A DNA stretch of 5,017 bases from JAWLGW01 sp964569055 (GTDB lineage Bacteria > Planctomycetota > J058): assembly GCA_964569055.1 (NCBI GenBank), contig CAZMSZ010000495.1, forward strand, positions 1 to 5,017. Direction: 5' to 3'. This document shows positions 1-5,017 of the stretch, one piece after another (the stretch's first letter is position 1; every line of letters begins with the position of its first letter). The notes below the pieces were generated by a model. That model saw only the letters and a list, made by a program, of their open reading frames with translations. It was not told the DNA's origin and did not search any database. Both the position numbers and the translations under genes were made by a program.

Positions 1-2
1 GC

Positions 3-956
3 TCAGCGGGCGGTGACGATCACCGTGCGCACGTCCGCGCTGACCACGACCTCGGCCCGGACGCCCGCGTCCGACAGCGCGCCGCGCAGCGCCTCGCCCA
101 GCGCGCTCGGCGTGGCGCGCGTGCTCGCGATCAGGAGCAGGTCCGCGGCGCCCTCCACGCTGCTCTCGCGCAGGGGCGCCTCGCGGTCGGTCAGCTCCGC
201 CAGGGCGTCGCGCGTGAGCGCAACGAGCTCCGCGGCGAAGGCGCGCTCGAAGCGCTTGAACACCACGCTCACCTCCTGGCGTGCCAGGGCGGCGCTCGGC
301 GAGAGCGCGACCAGCCGCTCGAGCAGCGCGTCCGCCAGGCGGCGGCCGAGCTCGACCAGGAGGGCGCGCCGCGCCTCGGCGAGCCCGCTCGCCGTGACCG
401 GGACCTCGCCCGACGTCGTGACCACGACCTCGAGCGGCGCGCGCGCCGCCCGCTTGGGGTCGGTCCCGAGCTCGGCCGCGACCGTGGCGGTGATCGCCTC
501 GCGGCCAGGGCCGCCGCGGGACGCGACCTCGAGCGCCGACACGGCGAGGCCGAGCGCGTAGTCGGTGCCGGCGGCCGCCGCGATCCGCTGCATGGCCACG
601 GTGATCGGCGTGCCGGCGCTCACCTCGCGCAGCTCGGCGGCGCGCCGCAGCGCGGCGGGATCGGCCCGGCGGAAGGGCGCGCGCGGGTGGCCGAACAGCC
701 GCTCGGCGAACGCGTCCTCGAGCGCGGCCTCCTCGGCGGGGTCGGTCAGCGCGCGGCCGCGCGCGTCGACGCGCGCGACCAAGGTGACCGCGCAGGTCGC
801 GTCGGCGATCGTCACGGGCCACACGTGGCCGGGCGGCACCGGGTCGCGCGGCGCGGGCGCCACGGCGACCGCGGGCGCGGGCGCGGGCGCAGGCGCGGGG
901 TCGCTGCACGCGGTGAGCGCGAGGGCGGCGAGCACGAGCAGGCGCGGCGGCGTCAC
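3..956 (-). CDS. Putative lipoprotein of unknown function with Ala-Pro spacer (second gene of operon)
   Basis: Complete 317-residue reading frame, GTG start at 956-954 and TGA stop at 5-3. A short hydrophobic N-terminus ends in a lipobox L14-T15-A16-C17, so the mature protein should be lipidated on Cys17 and face the periplasm. An Ala-Pro-rich linker (about residues 19-41) follows, then an alternating alpha/beta region with no motif I can assign: strands near 50-64 and 176-188, and Ala/Leu-rich helices near 192-218. The C-terminal part (about 228-317) reads as strand-helix-helix-strand (VVFKRFERAF, helix 284-297, strand 302-315). It faintly recalls the small domains of LPP20/FlgT/CsgG-type envelope lipoproteins; that resemblance is impressionistic. 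Cys55 is the only other cysteine. The GTG start is supported by a strong Shine-Dalgarno and by the signal peptide starting directly after it. The gene lies 18 nt downstream of the cysteine-array lipoprotein gene and is probably co-transcribed with it. It is a real gene, but the function is not recognised. Confidence 0.85.
   Translation of the reverse strand: MTPPRLLVLAALALTACSDPAPAPAPAPAVAVAPAPRDPVPPGHVWPVTIADATCAVTLVARVDARGRALTDPAEEAALEDAFAERLFGHPRAPFRRADPAALRRAAELREVSAGTPITVAMQRIAAAAGTDYALGLAVSALEVASRGGPGREAITATVAAELGTDPKRAARAPLEVVVTTSGEVPVTASGLAEARRALLVELGRRLADALLERLVALSPSAALARQEVSVVFKRFERAFAAELVALTRDALAELTDREAPLRESSVEGAADLLLIASTRATPSALGEALRGALSDAGVRAEVVVSADVRTVIVTAR
871..900 (-). repeat. 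Five-unit hexanucleotide repeat coding for an Ala-Pro spacer
   Basis: On the plus strand the unit GCGGGC occurs three times in a row, followed by GCAGGC and GCGGGG, giving five hexamers with two third-position changes. On the coding strand they give alternating Pro and Ala just after the lipidated Cys17. Slippage by whole units would lengthen or shorten the spacer two residues at a time without breaking the frame. Pro-Ala tethers after a lipobox commonly hold a domain away from the membrane, and that is the likely role here. Confidence 0.7.
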
Positions 957-960
957 GGGG

Positions 961-967
961 CTCCTCC
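961..967 (-). promoter_or_regulatory. Shine-Dalgarno of the downstream lipoprotein gene
   Basis: Read on the minus strand, GGAGGAG lies in the 17-base gap between the TAG stop of the upstream gene (977-975) and the GTG start at 956. The GGAGG core is 6 nt from the start. This near-perfect site fixes the unusual GTG start. There is no room for a separate promoter in the gap, which supports translation from a shared mRNA. Confidence 0.85.
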
Positions 968-974
968 GGGTCCG

Positions 975-2846
975 CTAGCGCCGGCCGACGCGGTGGCCGC
1001 GCCCGCCGCAGGTCGCGCACAGCCCGGTCGCGCCGCAGCGCGCGCAGTCCTGCCAGCTCTTGCCGTCCTTGCACGCCGTGCAGGCGACCACGACCTTGCG
1101 GTCGCCGCGGCAGCGCTGGCAGGTGCCCGTGCGTCCGCGCCCGCCGCACGGGCGGCAGGAGACCGCGACGACGGTGGTCCCACGGCAGCGCCCGCAGTCC
1201 ACGCGCCCGCGCGTGCAGCGGAAGCACGGCCACTCGGGCGCGCGGCCGCGCCCGTCGCAGTCGCGGCAGCGCTTGCTCGTGCTCCCGCGTCCCTTGCAGG
1301 TGGGGCAGGTGGGGCGCGGCTTGCCGGCGGGGCAGAGCGGGCACAGCTTGAGCTTCTCGCCCGCCCCGCCGCAGTCTGCGCAGGTCTCGCCGCCGCGCTT
1401 GCCCCGCCCGCCGCACGCCTCGCACACGACCTCGCCGCGCGCGTCGCACCCGGCCGGGCAGCGCGCGTCCACGCTCCCGCGCGCGCCGCACGCGGCGCAG
1501 GGCGCCAGCCCGTCGCCGCGGCACACCGGGCAGCGCACCGTCAGGCGCTCCGCGCCGTTGCACTCGCGGCAGGTGACGAGCTCGCCGCGCTCGCCGCGGC
1601 ACTGCGGGCAGCGCTTGGCGCGGCCGCACTCCAGGCAGGGCAAGCGCCGCCGAACCTCGAGCAGGCGCCCCTCGTCGCCGCCGCCCGGGCGGTGCGCCAC
1701 GAGCGCGGCGTACAGGCTGGCGCACTCCTCGAGCGCGCGCTCGTCCTCGCTCCGCTCCAGCTCGCTCGCGTAGGCTCGCACGGCCTGCACCGCCTGCAGG
1801 TCGAGCGCGTCGTACGCGGGCAGCTCGCGCGTCCGCTCGCGGTAGTAGCGGCAGCCGTGCTCGCGCAGGTCGCGATAGCGCGTGATCGCCTGGACCGCCG
1901 CGATCCCGACCCGGCCGCGTTCGGCCAGCGCGGCGCCCGGATCCTCGAGCGGCGCGCTCAGCTCCTGCAGCCGCGCGTGCGCCTCGCGCGTCTCGCTGAC
2001 CTGCTCGCGGCACAGCGCGCACGGGAGGCGCGAGCGCGCGCGCTCGAGGCCGGCCGCCAGCAGCGGGTCGGGCCGCAGCTCGAGCGCCCGCTCGTAGAAC
2101 TTCACGGCCTCCCGGAGGTCGCCCTCTCCCCCGCGCTGCTCGCGCCGGTCCCCCGCGGCGTGGACCACGCCCGCGAAGGCGACCTCCTTGGCGCCGAGGT
2201 CCTCCTTGCGCCAGAACTCCTCGATCAGCGCCGAGTCCGCGCCGACGTGGAGCAGCATGGCGCGGAGCAGCTTGAGCTCGAGCAGCCGCTCGAGCCCCTC
2301 GAGCGCGAGCCGCTCGGCGGCGTCTTGCGAGGCGGCGCCCTCGACCTGGTCGATCGCCGCCACCAGCCCCTCGTACGTCTCGCGCACGCGCTGCATGTAG
2401 CGCTGGAACAGGGCGCCCTTGTCGAGCCCGAAGCAGGCGAAGCGATACTGCTCGTCCCCGTCGTAGCCGTCCCAGCCGGCGACCTCGGTGACGAAGGCCA
2501 GCGCCTCCGAGGCGAGCGCGCGGGCCCGCGCCTCGACCAAGGCCTGGTGGCGCTCGCCCGCCGCCCCGGTCGAAGAGCCCGCGCGCGTGGCCGCGACCAG
2601 GGGGTCGGTCAGCTTGGCGTGCCCCGCGCGGCGGGCCGCGTCCCTGGCCGCTTCGATCGTGGGGCCCACCCCCGACACCACGACCGTCACGTAGGTGGCG
2701 CTGGGGTAGGAGAGCGCCAGCGGGTGATCGGCGGGCAGCGTCGGGCCGTACGCCCACTCGGGGCGCGAGGAGAGGTTCGAGCAGCCGGCGAGGACGACGC
2801 ACGCCGCGAGCGCCGCCGCCGCGCCAAGGGACCCAGACGCTCGCAC
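975..2846 (-). CDS. Lipoprotein with LPP20-like N-terminus, TPR-like middle and C-terminal DnaJ-type cysteine-knuckle array
   Basis: A 623-residue protein, GTG start at 2846-2844 and TAG stop at 977-975. Residues 1-22 form a lipoprotein signal peptide with lipobox L19-A20-G21-C22, so the mature protein should be membrane-anchored outside the cytoplasm. Residues 29-165 begin PEWAYGP...HPLALSYP and contain a helix EAARDAARRAG; this resembles LPP20/FlgT-N envelope lipoproteins (moderate confidence). Residues 170-400 are mostly helical, with two TPR-like segments (243-279 and 371-407), each ending in RLPCxxC. Residues 404-613 hold 18 cysteine pairs, 11 of them in the form CxxCxG as in the DnaJ central zinc domain. 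There is no J domain or HPD motif and no CxxCH haem site. In DnaJ four such knuckles bind two zinc ions; by analogy up to nine could bind here, but in an oxidising periplasm disulfides are equally possible. A role as scaffold, holdase or thiol/metal protein is speculation. The frame stays open far upstream, but the signal peptide and the Shine-Dalgarno at 2858-2851 mark this start. It leads the operon with the 3-956 gene. Confidence 0.88.
   Translation of the reverse strand: MRASGSLGAAAALAACVVLAGCSNLSSRPEWAYGPTLPADHPLALSYPSATYVTVVVSGVGPTIEAARDAARRAGHAKLTDPLVAATRAGSSTGAAGERHQALVEARARALASEALAFVTEVAGWDGYDGDEQYRFACFGLDKGALFQRYMQRVRETYEGLVAAIDQVEGAASQDAAERLALEGLERLLELKLLRAMLLHVGADSALIEEFWRKEDLGAKEVAFAGVVHAAGDRREQRGGEGDLREAVKFYERALELRPDPLLAAGLERARSRLPCALCREQVSETREAHARLQELSAPLEDPGAALAERGRVGIAAVQAITRYRDLREHGCRYYRERTRELPAYDALDLQAVQAVRAYASELERSEDERALEECASLYAALVAHRPGGGDEGRLLEVRRRLPCLECGRAKRCPQCRGERGELVTCRECNGAERLTVRCPVCRGDGLAPCAACGARGSVDARCPAGCDARGEVVCEACGGRGKRGGETCADCGGAGEKLKLCPLCPAGKPRPTCPTCKGRGSTSKRCRDCDGRGRAPEWPCFRCTRGRVDCGRCRGTTVVAVSCRPCGGRGRTGTCQRCRGDRKVVVACTACKDGKSWQDCARCGATGLCATCGGRGHRVGRR
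1008..1637 (-). other. Array of 18 paired-cysteine knuckles (DnaJ zinc-finger-like region)
   Basis: This covers residues 404-613 of the 623-residue lipoprotein. First cysteines of the pairs are at 404, 413, 426, 439, 450, 463, 475, 489, 502, 514, 527, 541, 551, 564, 576, 589, 601 and 610. Most steps are 11-14 residues and the average is about 12; the first and last steps are 9. Seventeen pairs are CxxC and one (C463/C467) is CxxxC. The segments between pairs are short and rich in Gly, Arg and Lys. The repeats are divergent at both protein and DNA level, so this is an old array rather than a recent tandem duplication. Metal binding is inferred from DnaJ-family similarity, not shown. Confidence 0.8.
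1626..1736 (-). repeat. Second copy of a TPR-like helix pair ending in RLPCxxC
   Basis: Residues 371-407 of the cysteine-array lipoprotein. They align without gaps to residues 243-279 (offset 128), with 12 of 37 identities by my count. These include the Tyr of the first helix (379/251), the helix-ending Arg-Pro (386-387/258-259), and the RLPC..C end. This copy runs directly into the knuckle array and supplies its first cysteine pair. Confidence 0.55.
2010..2120 (-). repeat. First copy of a TPR-like helix pair with an isolated cysteine knuckle
   Basis: Residues 243-279. The segment AVKFYERALELRPDP has the typical look of a TPR second helix followed by the Pro turn. It ends in RLPCALC, an isolated CxxC at C276/C279 about 125 residues before the main array. 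It matches the 371-407 unit gaplessly, which suggests internal duplication of a helix-plus-knuckle module. Confidence 0.55.
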
Positions 2847-2850
2847 ACAT

Positions 2851-2858
2851 CCCCCTTC
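2851..2858 (-). promoter_or_regulatory. Shine-Dalgarno of the cysteine-array lipoprotein gene
   Basis: On the minus strand GAAGGGGG precedes the GTG start; its GAAGG part is 7 nt from the start codon. This site decides the start inside a much longer open frame. It also selects the GTG at 2846 over the out-of-frame ATG at 2850-2848. Confidence 0.7.
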
Positions 2859-2873
2859 GGTCGGACGGGCGCG

Positions 2874-2902
2874 ACCATACCGGCGGCCCGCGCCGCCCGC
2901 AA
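2874..2902 (-). promoter_or_regulatory. Candidate sigma70-type promoter of the lipoprotein operon
   Basis: On the minus strand TTGCGG (2902-2897, 3 of 6 to TTGACA) and TATGGT (2879-2874, 4 of 6 to TATAAT) are separated by exactly 17 bases. A start of transcription near 2867-2866 would leave a leader of about 20 nt containing the Shine-Dalgarno. TATGGT lies in one of the few AT-containing patches of the intergenic region. The match is good in spacing and moderate in sequence. Confidence 0.5.
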
Positions 2903-2913
2903 CGCGGCGCTCG

Positions 2914-2927
2914 GCGAGCGCGCTCGC
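2914..2927. promoter_or_regulatory. 14-bp perfect palindrome in the divergent control region
   Basis: GCGAGCGCGCTCGC is its own reverse complement and lies near the middle of the 114-bp intergenic region. It overlaps the place where a -35 box for ispG would be expected and sits 12 bp upstream of the lipoprotein -35 candidate. It could be an operator serving both directions. GC-rich palindromes of this composition also arise by chance in such a genome, so confidence is low. Confidence 0.25.
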
Positions 2928-2945
2928 GTCGCCGCGATTCCCGTT

Positions 2946-2951
2946 TAGACT
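2946..2951 (+). promoter_or_regulatory. Candidate -10 element of ispG, placed for leaderless transcription
   Basis: TAGACT fits the TAnnnT core of a sigma70 -10 box and lies in the short AT-richer patch before ispG. Nine bases separate it from the ATG at 2961, so transcription would begin at or within a few bases of the start codon. The spacer CGCTTCCCC contains no Shine-Dalgarno. No convincing -35 is present 17 bases upstream (CTCGCG at 2923-2928). Confidence 0.45.
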
Positions 2952-2960
2952 CGCTTCCCC

Positions 2961-5017
<2,057 letters not shown>

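Noticed and set aside
957..974. Terminator between the two minus-strand genes
   Set aside because: The gap is only 18 bases including the boundary, contains a Shine-Dalgarno, and has no hairpin plus T-run.
13..978. Two plus-strand open frames (13-561 and 565-978)
   Set aside because: They are antisense shadows of the 3-956 lipoprotein gene with Ser/Ala/Arg-rich composition and no motifs.
953..1183. Minus-strand open frame of 76 codons overlapping the end of the cysteine-array gene
   Set aside because: It is out of frame with the knuckle array, of Ala/Arg-rich composition, and spans the operon junction where good start and stop signals already fit the two lipoproteins.
1008..1637. CRISPR-like or tandem DNA repeat with a period of about 37 bases
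   Set aside because: The period comes from the 12-residue protein beat. The DNA units differ from each other, and there are no identical repeats with unique spacers.
1008..1637. Multihaem cytochrome c
   Set aside because: None of the CxxC pairs is followed by histidine, so there is no CxxCH haem-binding site.
2848..2850. ATG as alternative start for the cysteine-array lipoprotein
   Set aside because: It is in another frame and does not lead into the lipobox or the knuckles; the GTG two codons' width downstream does.
687..2948. 753-codon open frame on the plus strand
   Set aside because: It is antisense to both lipoprotein genes, is Ala/Arg-rich and low complexity, has no recognisable domain, and exists because GC-rich coding leaves few stops on the opposite strand.

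Overview
The window is very GC-rich (roughly three quarters G+C by eye). It holds three genes on two divergent transcription units: two lipoprotein genes on the minus strand and one nearly complete isoprenoid-biosynthesis gene on the plus strand. Both minus-strand products carry lipoprotein signal peptides, and the plus-strand gene is the long, plant/Chlamydia/Bacteroidetes-like form of IspG. That points to a high-GC diderm bacterium. Myxococcota or Planctomycetota are my best guesses, but this is inference from composition and family flavour only; there is no rRNA or marker phylogeny in the window.

Layout. Positions 3-956 (minus) encode a 317-residue lipoprotein of unknown function with an Ala-Pro spacer. 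Just upstream of it, 975-2846 (minus) encodes a 623-residue lipoprotein. Its N-terminal domain resembles LPP20/FlgT proteins, its middle is helical and TPR-like, and its C-terminal third is a regular array of 18 paired-cysteine knuckles of the DnaJ zinc-finger type. Only 17 bases separate the two genes and the downstream one has a strong Shine-Dalgarno, so they are almost certainly one operon read from 2846 towards 3. Positions 2847-2960 are a 114-bp divergent control region. It contains a recognisable promoter for the lipoprotein operon, a 14-bp perfect palindrome, and a -10-like hexamer so close to the ispG start that ispG may be translated from a leaderless mRNA. From 2961 to the right edge runs ispG (685 whole codons visible). 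It is complete through its iron-sulfur domain and probably lacks only its last few residues.

How the parts relate. IspG is a cytoplasmic housekeeping enzyme of the MEP pathway. I see no biochemical link to the lipoproteins beyond the shared intergenic control region. The unusual element is the lipoprotein pair, above all the cysteine-array protein: a DnaJ-like zinc-knuckle array with no J domain, exported and membrane-anchored. It is the best candidate here for something undescribed. Its function cannot be read from the sequence.

Most other long open frames in the window are antisense or out-of-frame shadows caused by GC-rich codon usage.
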